Source: Roseimaritima multifibrata
GTDB lineage: Bacteria; Planctomycetota; Planctomycetia; Pirellulales; Pirellulaceae
NCBI RefSeq assembly: GCF_007741495.1
Contig: NZ_CP036262.1
Coordinates: forward strand, 2,542,001 to 2,606,000
Reading direction: 5' to 3'
Length of the DNA: 64,000 nucleotides
The translations under genes and the position numbers were made by a program. Positions 35,899 to 44,397 of the stretch are shown piece by piece. Each line of letters starts with the position of its first letter. Within the stretch, counting starts at the first letter, position 1. The notes beneath the pieces were generated by a model. The model was not told the origin of the DNA, made no database searches, and was given only the letters and a program-made list of their open reading frames with translations.

Positions 35899-36428
35899 GG
35901 GCTCCACTTCGTGGGGTCTGCGGAAGGGAGGACGACGTCCATATGTCCGCTGGGTGGCTGCTGTTTTTGCGATTCCCATTGAAACTGCACGATGTCGTCT
36001 TTGATCTGCCAGTTTGTGGTCCACTCTGCAGGCAGCACGAATCCCTCACGAGCGACGGTTTTGTCGTCGACGATTTTTTCCTTCTGGATTCGTTCCGGAA
36101 AAATGGAATAGCGAATGGCATATTCCTCCGATTTGCAAAGCAGTAAATCCCCTTCGGTGGTGCATTCTTGTGCGTTGGTTATCTCTTGCAACAGATCCTG
36201 TTGCAGGCGATTCAGTTCATGCATTTGCTGCATGTTGGCTTGTACTTGGTTTTGCGTTTCGCTCATCCAACTTAACAGTTGGGTTGCGATTCCCGCAATA
36301 ATCATCAGGACGGCCGTCGCCAGCAAGGTTTCCAGGATCGTGAATCCGCGGGAAACACTTCGGCGTGCAGGGTTCAAGCCATTTCTTGGCTGAAGGCGAT
36401 CGTTTGGTTGGCAATGGGTACGGATCAT
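35895..36428 (-). CDS. Pseudopilin (GspJ-like)
   Basis: The 177-residue protein has the prepilin motif RGFTILETLLATAVLMIIAG after a 28-residue basic leader, then helix NQVQANMQQMHELNRLQQDL. The Glu at mature position 5 is present, as required for pilus-like assembly. It resembles minor pseudopilin J of type II secretion. It overlaps both neighbours by 4 bp. Confidence 0.82.
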   Translation of the reverse strand: MIRTHCQPNDRLQPRNGLNPARRSVSRGFTILETLLATAVLMIIAGIATQLLSWMSETQNQVQANMQQMHELNRLQQDLLQEITNAQECTTEGDLLLCKSEEYAIRYSIFPERIQKEKIVDDKTVAREGFVLPAEWTTNWQIKDDIVQFQWESQKQQPPSGHMDVVLPSADPTKWSP

Positions 36429-36817
36429 TGGTCCTCCTCCTTAAAACGCCATAGATCGGAAGTCCGCGTCATTTGTTTGGAGGCGTCCGAGACTCGTACC
36501 GTGATCTGCTTTCCCTGAACTTCCGCCGCTTCAAATTCGCGTACTTCGATTGCTAGTTCGTAATTGTCTGGCAGCGATTTTTCGATGGACGGCCATGAGG
36601 CGACATCTGAATTCAATTTCTCAAAGGGAATTTTCTGAAGACGCGCGGCGACGTTGTCTGAGCTGACTTGGCAGTACCACCATTGCCAGTTGGATTGTTG
36701 GTTGCGGCGTGCCGTCGCCACGTATTTGGTGATGCCGACCACCGCCGTAGCCAGCAGGGACAGCGCCACCACGGTTTCGATAAGGTTCCAGCCTCGGCGG
36801 TTGCGTAAAACGCTCAT
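36425..36817 (-). CDS. Pseudopilin (GspI-like)
   Basis: The 130-residue protein starts MSVLRNRRGWNLIETVVALS; the prepilin motif has Trp-Asn instead of Phe-Thr but retains the Glu. The short soluble domain ends RTSDLWRFKEEDQ. It resembles minor pseudopilin I. The ATG at 36817 overlaps the stop of the GspF-like gene by 4 bp. Confidence 0.8.
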   Translation of the reverse strand: MSVLRNRRGWNLIETVVALSLLATAVVGITKYVATARRNQQSNWQWWYCQVSSDNVAARLQKIPFEKLNSDVASWPSIEKSLPDNYELAIEVREFEAAEVQGKQITVRVSDASKQMTRTSDLWRFKEEDQ

Positions 36818-38094
36818 GAAGGAGCCAGCCCCGTGATCAAAGTCGTTAAGAAGAGAAACAGGTAGTGGCCAACGGCAAGGACAACGGTTCCGCACACAAT
36901 GACGCTAAGTGGGAACAAGATCGCGGTCGCTGAATTGAATCGCATCTGAGCACGACGTTGTAGGTCGCGTCCGATTTGACGCAATGAACTTGCCAGATGA
37001 TCGGTTTTGGTTGCCGCCTCAATCCACGTTGCGGATCGCCGTGGAATCAATCCTGAACTGCTAAGTGCTAGGCTCAGCGGCATGCCTTGTTCTGTCTTCG
37101 TCGCTGCCAGTCTGAGTGACCGCACGGCACCAGGATCGCGGTAGGTCGCGATCAGGGAGTGCAACGCCTGGGAGGATTCCTGGCCTGCATCGACAGCGGC
37201 GGCCAGACCATTCAGCCATTCCGATTGACGTTGGGCACGTTTGATTGGGACGCTAAATGGCAGCAACCACCGAAGCCACTGCCAATTGGTTAACCAGTAC
37301 GTCAAGCGAAGCATCCCCCAGCCAAACATCAGCATGATGCTGATTATGGGGACGTTAATGAAACCGAGCGTAAACCAATGGTTATCCAACGCCGGTGAAC
37401 CAAGATCAAACTCTTCTATCATTTCTTTCATCGTGGGTACGATGAAAGTGACCAAAAAGAGAATCAGAAGATTGATAAACAACATCACCGTAAAGAAATA
37501 GCTCCAGAGCGGTGTTGCGGAGTATTGGTCGTCGGCGTCCAGACGGACACCACCTAGCAGAACCTCTCGCTTGCTGGCCGTTGACCAAGTCGAATCTTTT
37601 TTGTGTTGGATTGCCAGCAGCGTTTCAGTCTCCAGTGGAATTTGCAGCCAGTGTATGAGGGGGACGAGGTCCGCGCCGCGTTCCAATCCGATCGCAAATG
37701 CATTTGCTTGGGCACCGAGGAATGTCGCGTTCCTCGCGCCAAAGCCGTTTGCGACTTTTGTGATGGAGCCTTCGTTTCGACAGGCCAAGCGGATCGATTC
37801 ATTCAGCGTTTGAACCGCTTCGCGATGACTTAGCGAACGCCACTGGAACATCACTCCGATAAAGATTGCCGAGAAAACAAAGGTTACAAAGATGGGCAGA
37901 AAAATGGCGGGCAGCGTGAGGCACAAACCGTAAATGACGATTCGGTAAAAGATCTCCAGCCCTTGGCGGGCCGGGATTCGCTCCGGGGGGATTGCACCTT
38001 GACCGGCCAACCAGCGGATCGCGTAAAGCACCGCCATGACAACGATGCCAAGGATCGAAATTCCCAAGAAAAATAGTTGCATCCCGATCATCAT
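36814..38094 (-). CDS. GspF/PilC-like inner-membrane platform protein (third paralogue)
   Basis: The 426-residue protein has three or more hydrophobic segments (start MMIGMQLFFLGISILGIVVM, a segment near 160-190, and a C-terminal ILFPLSVIVCGTVVLAVGHY) and the typical GspF helix pairs, as in LNGLAAAVDAGQESSQALHS and RLAATKTEQGMPLSLALSSS. This family forms the inner-membrane base of type II secretion and type IV pili. It is more divergent than the other two. Start overlaps the preceding stop. Confidence 0.8.
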   Translation of the reverse strand: MMIGMQLFFLGISILGIVVMAVLYAIRWLAGQGAIPPERIPARQGLEIFYRIVIYGLCLTLPAIFLPIFVTFVFSAIFIGVMFQWRSLSHREAVQTLNESIRLACRNEGSITKVANGFGARNATFLGAQANAFAIGLERGADLVPLIHWLQIPLETETLLAIQHKKDSTWSTASKREVLLGGVRLDADDQYSATPLWSYFFTVMLFINLLILFLVTFIVPTMKEMIEEFDLGSPALDNHWFTLGFINVPIISIMLMFGWGMLRLTYWLTNWQWLRWLLPFSVPIKRAQRQSEWLNGLAAAVDAGQESSQALHSLIATYRDPGAVRSLRLAATKTEQGMPLSLALSSSGLIPRRSATWIEAATKTDHLASSLRQIGRDLQRRAQMRFNSATAILFPLSVIVCGTVVLAVGHYLFLFLTTLITGLAPS

Positions 38095-39080
38095 AGACCT
38101 CCCAACATGCCAATGAGGACCTGAATGCGACTGATCGCAATGGTGTAGCCGCTCCAAGCCATCGCCGCTGCAACGGTGAAAACCACCGGTGGGAAGGCGG
38201 TTCGCAAGCGACGCGTCTGACGGTCTGCGGAGCGGATGAAATTGTCGGCCGCCAATCGCCAGCCCTCCGCGGGTGCGGTGGCCGTTCGACTGGAAACCAT
38301 CGCTGCCATTAAGCCGTTGGACATGTTCTGACGTTCAAGAACTTCATCGATCGCCATTCCTTGGTCCAGGCGGTCTGCGATCGCGCGAAGACCCGCCGCG
38401 GTGAGTGGATTGGTTGCGACCGCCGCGGTTTCCCGGAAACTGTCACTGTAGGAACGGCCTGCCGCCAGCGAGCGGCTGATGCCGTCGCTCCACTCGCTCG
38501 ATTCGATGGTTGAATACGTTTTGCCCACCATCGGAATCCGCCCGAGTAGCCACGTGGCGATCGGCCCAATCAAGGGAAGGCGTCGCATTGCACATAAGAA
38601 ATAGACAACCCAGGCAAGCCACGTCAGACCGACCGACAATACAAAACAAAGCCACCAGAGAACGTAATGGCCCATGGGGGTTTCCAGTTGGAATTCGTCC
38701 AACATCGATTGAATCTGATGATTGGTGTAGACCAGCAAAGCCATCGTTGCCCCCAACGCGACCGTCATGATCAGTGCGGTGCCTAGAAGTAAGCGGCGAA
38801 TTTGAGTTCGCTGGCGATTCAAACCTTCGCTAACGGACAGGTAATCGCTTAGCGAACCGATCGCCTGGGCTGGTCCTGAGGCGACGGACGCAAAGAACCG
38901 TTCGCGTTCGCTTGTCCGGTCGGTCGAAGGGGATTCGCCTCGTTCAATTTTGGCTGCCAGTTCTAGCAGGTCCGCACGTTTGCGCCGGCCGCGAGTTTCT
39001 CCGGCCGCGGCGCGAAGGGCCGCCGGAATCGGTTCGCCAGCTTCGGCCAACTGCAGCAATGTAGGAAGTGAGTGTGACAT
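38091..39080 (-). CDS. GspF/PilC-like inner-membrane platform protein (second paralogue)
   Basis: The 329-residue protein has membrane segments near 97-117, 135-160 and 300-320, and a GspF-type cytoplasmic domain (SEWSDGISRSLAAGRSYSDS, GLRAIADRLDQGMAIDEVLE). It is adjacent to the first paralogue without a gap and overlaps the third by 4 bp. Confidence 0.82.
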   Translation of the reverse strand: MSHSLPTLLQLAEAGEPIPAALRAAAGETRGRRKRADLLELAAKIERGESPSTDRTSERERFFASVASGPAQAIGSLSDYLSVSEGLNRQRTQIRRLLLGTALIMTVALGATMALLVYTNHQIQSMLDEFQLETPMGHYVLWWLCFVLSVGLTWLAWVVYFLCAMRRLPLIGPIATWLLGRIPMVGKTYSTIESSEWSDGISRSLAAGRSYSDSFRETAAVATNPLTAAGLRAIADRLDQGMAIDEVLERQNMSNGLMAAMVSSRTATAPAEGWRLAADNFIRSADRQTRRLRTAFPPVVFTVAAAMAWSGYTIAISRIQVLIGMLGGL

Positions 39081-40073
39081 TTAGAGAACCTCGCCTAGTT
39101 CTCGATAAATCGGAAACAGCACGGCAAGCAGGTAACTGGTGACGCAGCAGCCTCCGATGACAACGACAATTGCCGTAGGAATCCAATGGACCAACCAACG
39201 AAATCGATCGACCTGCAATTGGCGGTACCAGACCGCTAAATTTTTCAGTTGAGGGATCGCCGCGTCGGGTGCGATCCCGACCGACGAGGCATCGACGGTG
39301 GTATCGCTGCGAAGGTGTCCCAGCAGGTACTTCAGCATCGGCGGGAGTCCGGACTGGGCGGGGCCACTGGCGCCCGCGTTGTGAGCTTGGACCCATTGCG
39401 GCATTTCGCCAGCCAATTGGCGATCCCCCGCCAGTTGGGCTGCGTAGGGGAGGGCCTTGTTGAGGGGCAAATCCGAATCAAGTTCCCAGGCCAGCGTATC
39501 ACAGAACAGTGCCAACCTTCCGAACCGTCCGGGCAACCGTGCAAGCTTTAATAGAATGACCATCAATCCCAACGCTACCAGCGGGAGCACCCACCAATAA
39601 CCACTAAGGATTGTCACGATATTTACGGGCCCGGCGAAATGTTCGGTCGCCTGCAACAGGTTCTGGAAATGGGCCACGGTAAACCACAGCACCGCACACC
39701 CCAGTACAAGGGTAAAGGCTGGGTAGATGTAAGCGACGAAGGCGGTCGTTCGTAGGCTTCTCCGCTGCCTAAGCAAGATCGCCAACTGACGCAGGCCTTC
39801 GACATTCCCGGTTTCGGCGGCCAGTTGAATCGCCGCCTTTCCTTGGCCGCTCAGTTTCGGAGAGAGTCGTTCAAATCCTTCGCCTAGGGAACGTCCGGCT
39901 TCCAGGTCCGTTCGGAGCGATTGGGCGGCTCGTTTTAAACGTCCCAATTGGCCCGTTTCGATCGCAAGCAGTTCGGGAACCAATGGCCGGTTACTTTGGA
40001 TCATTGCCGCGATTTCATCGAGCAGCGTCGCTAATTCCGGTTCGGAAAGGGCAATCGATTTGCGTTCAGACAT
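39081..40073 (-). CDS. GspF/PilC-like inner-membrane platform protein (first paralogue, operon head)
   Basis: The 330-residue protein has the N-terminal GspF helices (ELATLLDEIAAMIQSNRPLV, LRTDLEAGRSLGEGFERLSP, AIQLAAETGNVEGLRQLAIL), membrane segments at about 115-135, 155-175 and 300-325, and a partial second GspF unit. It heads the eight-gene minus-strand operon; the promoter should lie in 40074-40228, shared with the divergent PIG-L gene. Confidence 0.85.
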   Translation of the reverse strand: MSERKSIALSEPELATLLDEIAAMIQSNRPLVPELLAIETGQLGRLKRAAQSLRTDLEAGRSLGEGFERLSPKLSGQGKAAIQLAAETGNVEGLRQLAILLRQRRSLRTTAFVAYIYPAFTLVLGCAVLWFTVAHFQNLLQATEHFAGPVNIVTILSGYWWVLPLVALGLMVILLKLARLPGRFGRLALFCDTLAWELDSDLPLNKALPYAAQLAGDRQLAGEMPQWVQAHNAGASGPAQSGLPPMLKYLLGHLRSDTTVDASSVGIAPDAAIPQLKNLAVWYRQLQVDRFRWLVHWIPTAIVVVIGGCCVTSYLLAVLFPIYRELGEVL

Positions 40074-40228
40074 GAGCGCCCTTGAAAAAGGCTGATAGAT
40101 GACAATCCAACTTGTAGCGTTTCAGTGTATCACTTGTCGGGGGGGCAAGGTCTTTCAGAGAACGACAAATCAAGCCAGAATAGGGAAGAGCTCCCTTCCT
40201 TGTTCACACTCCCCAGGAACGATTCCAA

Positions 40229-41008
40229 ATGCCTTCGGTTTTAGCAATTGCAGCCCATCCTGATGATATTGAATTCTTGATGGCAGGCACGATGTTGCTC
40301 TTAAAAGATAAAGGGTGGGACCTGCACTACATGAACGTGGCCGATGGGTCGCGTGGGTCAACGGTATTGTCGTCATCTGATTGTGCGTCGACGCGGTTGA
40401 AAGAAGCCCGCGCCGCCGCAGAACAGATGGGGGCTACCTTTTATCCCCCAATTGGCCGCGATATGGAACTTCGATACACCCATGAAATGTTCCGGCAAAT
40501 TGCGGCCGTCGTCCGGCAAGCGAAACCATCCGTCCTCCTGACACATGCTCCGGTCGACTACATGGAGGATCACGAAGCCGTTTGCCGGTTGGCGGTAGCC
40601 TCCGCGTTTGCTCACGGAATGCCGAACTTCGAAACGATGCCAGCGGTCGATCCCTATTATGAACCGCTGACGGTCTACCACGCCCAACCGCATGGCAACC
40701 GGACTCCGATGGGCCAGCGAGTCCATCCGCACTTCTGGATCAATACGGAATCGGTCCTGGAACGTAAAGAAGCAGCCTTGGGGGAACATCGCAGTCAGAA
40801 AGAATGGTTGGATGAAAGTCAGGGAATGGACTCGTACGTTCAAACGATGAAAGATCTGGGCGAGGATTCCGGCAAGATGTCGGGACGCTTCACTTACGCA
40901 GAAGGTTGGCGAAGACGCGAGCATTGGGGATTTTGTGGACCCGATGATGATCCGCTTCGCGACGTTTTGGCGGACTACCTGGCGCCTGGCGTCAGCCGCG
41001 ATGCTTGA
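40229..41008 (+). CDS. PIG-L family deacetylase (LmbE-like)
   Basis: The 259-residue zinc hydrolase has the AHPDD motif (residues 9-13), which supplies two zinc ligands and the catalytic Asp, and the third ligand in DYMEDHEAVCRL. The family removes acetyl from N-acetylglucosamine-type substrates, including precursors of bacillithiol and mycothiol, but the substrate here is not determined. No signal peptide is seen, so it is cytoplasmic. Confidence 0.88.
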   Translation: MPSVLAIAAHPDDIEFLMAGTMLLLKDKGWDLHYMNVADGSRGSTVLSSSDCASTRLKEARAAAEQMGATFYPPIGRDMELRYTHEMFRQIAAVVRQAKPSVLLTHAPVDYMEDHEAVCRLAVASAFAHGMPNFETMPAVDPYYEPLTVYHAQPHGNRTPMGQRVHPHFWINTESVLERKEAALGEHRSQKEWLDESQGMDSYVQTMKDLGEDSGKMSGRFTYAEGWRRREHWGFCGPDDDPLRDVLADYLAPGVSRDA

Positions 41009-41046
41009 TGTTTGGCTAGTCGTTTCTCGATTCCCAGTGGTGTGTG

Positions 41047-41421
41047 ATGCAACGGTCTGAATTGACTGCACGGCGTTGTCAGGCTTGTGAGGGGGGGATC
41101 CCCGCCCTGCAGGAACCTGCAATCCGATCGATGTTGGCTGCGGTTCCCGAGTGGAATTGGGTTCCCGGTGAAAACTGCATCGAACGTCGCTGGAAATTGA
41201 AAAATTTCGTGCAGGCGGTCGCTTGGCTGCAGACGGTCGCCGACATCGCCGAAGCGGAACAGCATCACCCGGATCTGCATCTAACGGGATATCGGAACTT
41301 GAAAATCGTGCTTACGACCCATGCAATCGAGGGGCTGAGCGAAAACGATTTTATTGTCGCCGCCCATATCGATGCGGCGTGGGAGGCGGCCGCCAAGGAG
41401 GCCGACAACCATGCGACGTGA
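41047..41421 (+). CDS. 4a-hydroxytetrahydrobiopterin dehydratase (PCD family)
   Basis: The 124-residue protein has the pterin-4a-carbinolamine dehydratase motif AEAEQHHPDLHLTGYRNLKI, with the paired histidines used in catalysis. It carries an N-terminal CQACEGGIPAL segment usual for bacterial homologues. It dehydrates the pterin product of aromatic amino acid hydroxylases, or acts as a molybdopterin-related auxiliary. The GTG at 41044 directly precedes the ATG. It overlaps the next gene by 11 bp. Confidence 0.92.
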   Translation: MQRSELTARRCQACEGGIPALQEPAIRSMLAAVPEWNWVPGENCIERRWKLKNFVQAVAWLQTVADIAEAEQHHPDLHLTGYRNLKIVLTTHAIEGLSENDFIVAAHIDAAWEAAAKEADNHAT

Positions 41422-41731
41422 TCGAGCCTTAGCCTTGTTGACCGAGTGCACCGGAGATGACATCTGGTCTCCGGAGCACTGCCGCAAGGCTGGTGTTCCG
41501 GAATCGTGGATCGACGAACTGTCCGAAGCTTACGAATCGGGTTTTCAGAGCGACCGGCAAACGATTTATTATCAAGAAAAGGTCGTCAATCAGTATCACG
41601 GGATCCGCGATATTGAACTGGCCAAAAAACTGGGAACGGTCCTGGGAATCGACGTCCCTCAAACGATTGCGTTTTCCCTGCGTCCAAGCGATGCAGTGAA
41701 TGCGATTTGGCAAGCGGTCTTCGAAGGCTGA
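41411..41731 (+). CDS. Small soluble protein, unknown, coupled to the pterin dehydratase
   Basis: The 106-residue product (MRRDRALALLTECTGDDIWS, PESWIDELSEAYESGFQSDR, IRDIELAKKLGTVLGIDV) is acidic and helical with no recognised domain. Its ATG lies inside the end of the pterin dehydratase gene (11-bp overlap, different frame), so translation is probably coupled. Confidence 0.65.
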   Translation: MRRDRALALLTECTGDDIWSPEHCRKAGVPESWIDELSEAYESGFQSDRQTIYYQEKVVNQYHGIRDIELAKKLGTVLGIDVPQTIAFSLRPSDAVNAIWQAVFEG

Positions 41732-41818
41732 ACAAAAAGCCCTCTCGGCGGCGAAGCTTTAAGTGTCGCCTTCCGCTCGAGACGTGAAATTTGTTGATGA
41801 CGAAAGTCGACAATCACT

Positions 41819-41895
41819 AAATCCCAACCCGCCGCGTAAGCGAGGGATTATGGACCGTGTTCCCGGTCCCTCGCTTACGCAGTGGGTTGGGATTT
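41819..41895. repeat. Long hairpin element with 29-bp arms
   Basis: Arms 41819-41847 and 41867-41895 are complementary with two mismatches, enclosing a 19-nt loop. The arm contains GCTTACGC and GGGTTGGGATTT. A partial copy (ACTTACGCAGCGGGTTGGGA) is at about 58239-58258, so this is a dispersed family. It lies between convergent genes and could act as a bidirectional terminator, but no U-tract is present. The rest of 41732-41999 is empty. Confidence 0.85.
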
Positions 41896-41999
41896 TCTAA
41901 TGCGTTGCCGCTCAGCCGCACGCCAATTCGGAAACCGTCACGAATAGATTGCACGTCGCCCGCGAAAGGCGACATTGCCCCGGCTGGGATGGCTTGTTC

Positions 42000-42659
42000 C
42001 TACAGGCCGCCGCAGAGTGCTGGAGGTTCATAGAAGCCCAGCTGCGTCGACCCATAGCGGCGGATGTCCCACGGTTCAAGCGGAAGTTGTTCCATGTCCC
42101 AGTGTCCGTCGGTTTCGGTAACCACGACACTCCCCTGGGGCGCGTGTTCGGCGATCCAGCGAAGCATGTCGAACATCTGATCGACTTTTTCTTCCCAGAA
42201 AATATAGGGAGGGCAGACAAACACGATCCAGGGCTTCGGTTCTTCTTCTTCGCTCATCATGTGGCGCGACATCCGGAACGCGTCCCCGATGACCACTTTG
42301 ACTTTTTCTTGGGCATCGAGCGAATCGATGGCGGTTTGGATCGATTTTGCCATCGGACGATTCCATTCAAAGCAAACGGCTCGCTCGGCTCCTCGACTGA
42401 CCGCTTCAATCCCTAAGATTCCTGTTCCGGCGAACAGGTCCCAGGCGATGGCCCCTTGGACGGCATGTTTTCCGAGGACATTAAACAAATTTTCGCGGAC
42501 GCTGTCCTTCATCGGCCGAGTTGAACGTTGACCGTTGTAGCGGATTTGGCGGCCCCCCATCGAACCACCGATCACGCGGAGATTGGTGGGGCCAATGGTT
42601 TTTAGCGTATCGGCCGATTTACGGGTCGTTCGAGTTCGCGTCTTTCGCGGTCCTGCCAT
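42000..42659 (-). CDS. rsmD: 16S rRNA (guanine966-N2)-methyltransferase
   Basis: The 219-residue protein has the SAM-binding motif WDLFAGTGILGIEAVSRGAE (73-92) and acidic AVCFEWN, and the N-terminal LRVIGGSMGGRQIR typical of RsmD. The catalytic motif, normally (D/N)PP(Y/F), reads VCPPYIFWEE with Cys149 at the first position, which is unusual. The basic N-terminal tail (MAGPRKTRTRTTRK) may bind RNA. It methylates G966 of 16S rRNA if active. Confidence 0.9.
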   Translation of the reverse strand: MAGPRKTRTRTTRKSADTLKTIGPTNLRVIGGSMGGRQIRYNGQRSTRPMKDSVRENLFNVLGKHAVQGAIAWDLFAGTGILGIEAVSRGAERAVCFEWNRPMAKSIQTAIDSLDAQEKVKVVIGDAFRMSRHMMSEEEEPKPWIVFVCPPYIFWEEKVDQMFDMLRWIAEHAPQGSVVVTETDGHWDMEQLPLEPWDIRRYGSTQLGFYEPPALCGGL

Positions 42660-42746
42660 ACACTAAGTCTCCAAGTACGGGTTTTGACTCCGAAAGCGGG
42701 GGTATGCCCAGTAAACCATTCGTCAGTCTGTTGCGTAGTGTAGGGC

Positions 42747-44126
42747 ATGAGAACTCTTATTCAAAACAGCCCCTTGTGGCGTCGTTCAATGTTGGTCGGA
42801 CTTTCCCCTAGCCGTTTGTTGGCTCGCCTCACCCTGGTGGCGGCTGTCGGGTTCTTCGGAGGGGGCTGGGGGACGGCTGCGCCGGCGGCCGCTCAGGAGA
42901 AATTAGAGGAAGAAACGGTCGTCGAAACGACTGTCGAAACCGAAGAGGCGGCTGAACCCGCCACCGAAACGCCGGAAACGACCGAAACCGCTGAGGCTTC
43001 CGATCCGGACGATTCGGCGCCAAATGAATTCCTGAAAGATCCGGTCGCCGCGGCACTGCAGAAAGAGTACGAGCGGTTGCGGGTTGCCTGGGTCGAAGAG
43101 ATGTCTGCGATGCAAACGGCCCTGATTCGGTTCCACGATGGAAGTGAAGAAGATGCTGCGGCGCGGATTCAGGTTTATCGGGAACACCAGCCAGCGGCCC
43201 GCCAAGCCTATTCCGCGTTGCTGGATCATGTTGTCAAAATGTTGGAATACAACAGCGATGGAGGCGGGTTCCTGTGGGAATTTATCGCTCGCACGATCGA
43301 TCACCGCGGAAATGTCGATTGGTATGAGGGGCTGACTCCTGCGGCTAAATTGTTGGCCGAGCAGACGCATGGCCCGGTAAGTCCCAAGATGCACTCCGTT
43401 TATGCTCGTTCATTGATTGTTGACGGGGATTTTGCGACGGCGCGAACCGAGCTGGATTTGGCGTTGCAGACCGAAGAGCGGTTGGACTGCGACATGCGTT
43501 TGGTAAGTACCTTAAGTGCACTGGAAGAGCAGTTTGTCAGCGAGCAAAAACGACTTGCTGCCGATCCCGATGATCTACCTCGAGTCGAATTCCAGACGAC
43601 TCGAGGCCCGGTTGTGATCGAATTGTATGAAGATCAGGCTCCCAACACCGTGGCGAACTTTCTCCAGTTGGTCGAGGATGGCTTTTACGATGAACTTCCT
43701 TTTTATCAAGTCATGGATCAGTTGTTCGCAATGACAGGGGATCCGATCGGAGACGGTTCGGGCAGCTCTGGTAAAACGATCGCTGATGAATCCGATCACG
43801 CCGATGCGCGTTCGCCGCTTCGTGGATCTTTGGTCATGGCAAAAATTCCAGTGCCTGACGATAACTCTGGTCGAACCTACCCCGATACCGCAAGCAGTCA
43901 GTTTATGATCCTGTTGTTGCCGCTTGATTTGAGCCGTGGGGAGTACACGGTGTTCGGTCGAGTCATTGAGGGAATGGATGCGATCGCCTATCTAAATCGA
44001 ATCGATCCATCGGAAGAAAAAGAGGAGGGAGACGTTTCGTTGCCGCCAGATCGAGTGCAAACCGCAAAAGTTCTGCGAAAACGCGATCACGATTACAAGG
44101 TGGAGTACATCGAAACAAGCCCATAA
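42747..44126 (+). CDS. Secreted cyclophilin-type peptidyl-prolyl isomerase
   Basis: The 459-residue protein has a signal peptide (LARLTLVAAVGFFGGGWGTA, cleaved near AAAQE), an acidic Glu/Thr-rich segment, a helical middle part, and a C-terminal cyclophilin domain from VEFQTTRGPVVIELYEDQAP to about residue 450. Core positions such as SQFMILLLPLD and YTVFGRVIEGMD are seen, whereas the usual Phe-His of the active site is altered (LPFYQVMDQLFAMTGDP). It should act in protein folding outside the cytoplasm; activity may be reduced. Confidence 0.88.
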   Translation: MRTLIQNSPLWRRSMLVGLSPSRLLARLTLVAAVGFFGGGWGTAAPAAAQEKLEEETVVETTVETEEAAEPATETPETTETAEASDPDDSAPNEFLKDPVAAALQKEYERLRVAWVEEMSAMQTALIRFHDGSEEDAAARIQVYREHQPAARQAYSALLDHVVKMLEYNSDGGGFLWEFIARTIDHRGNVDWYEGLTPAAKLLAEQTHGPVSPKMHSVYARSLIVDGDFATARTELDLALQTEERLDCDMRLVSTLSALEEQFVSEQKRLAADPDDLPRVEFQTTRGPVVIELYEDQAPNTVANFLQLVEDGFYDELPFYQVMDQLFAMTGDPIGDGSGSSGKTIADESDHADARSPLRGSLVMAKIPVPDDNSGRTYPDTASSQFMILLLPLDLSRGEYTVFGRVIEGMDAIAYLNRIDPSEEKEEGDVSLPPDRVQTAKVLRKRDHDYKVEYIETSP

Positions 44127-44212
44127 GCCAAGCGTTGAATCAGCAGACAGCACGTCGCAAGCCATCCCGATCGCCTAGCCGCGCTGAAAAGTTCAAACCC
44201 CACTTTCTAGCC

Positions 44213-44338
44213 ACTCCTTCACTCCTTCACTCCTTCACTCTTTCACTCTTTCACTCTTTCACTCCTTCACTCCTTCACTCCTTCACTCCTTCACTCCTTC
44301 ACTCCTTCACTCCTTCACTCCTTCACTCCTTCACTCCC
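44213..44338. repeat. 8-bp minisatellite TTCACTCC
   Basis: About 15 tandem copies of TTCACTCC (some TTCACTCT) lie between the cyclophilin gene and the end of the convergent alanine-rich gene. Similar 8-bp repeats occur at 53.65-53.78 kb. No coding role is supported; the stretch 44127-44397 has nothing else. Confidence 0.92.
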
Positions 44339-44397
44339 CCCACCTCCAACCGCACGCAACAGCGTGCGGTATGCAACTTCCCGCTTCCAACTTCCCG

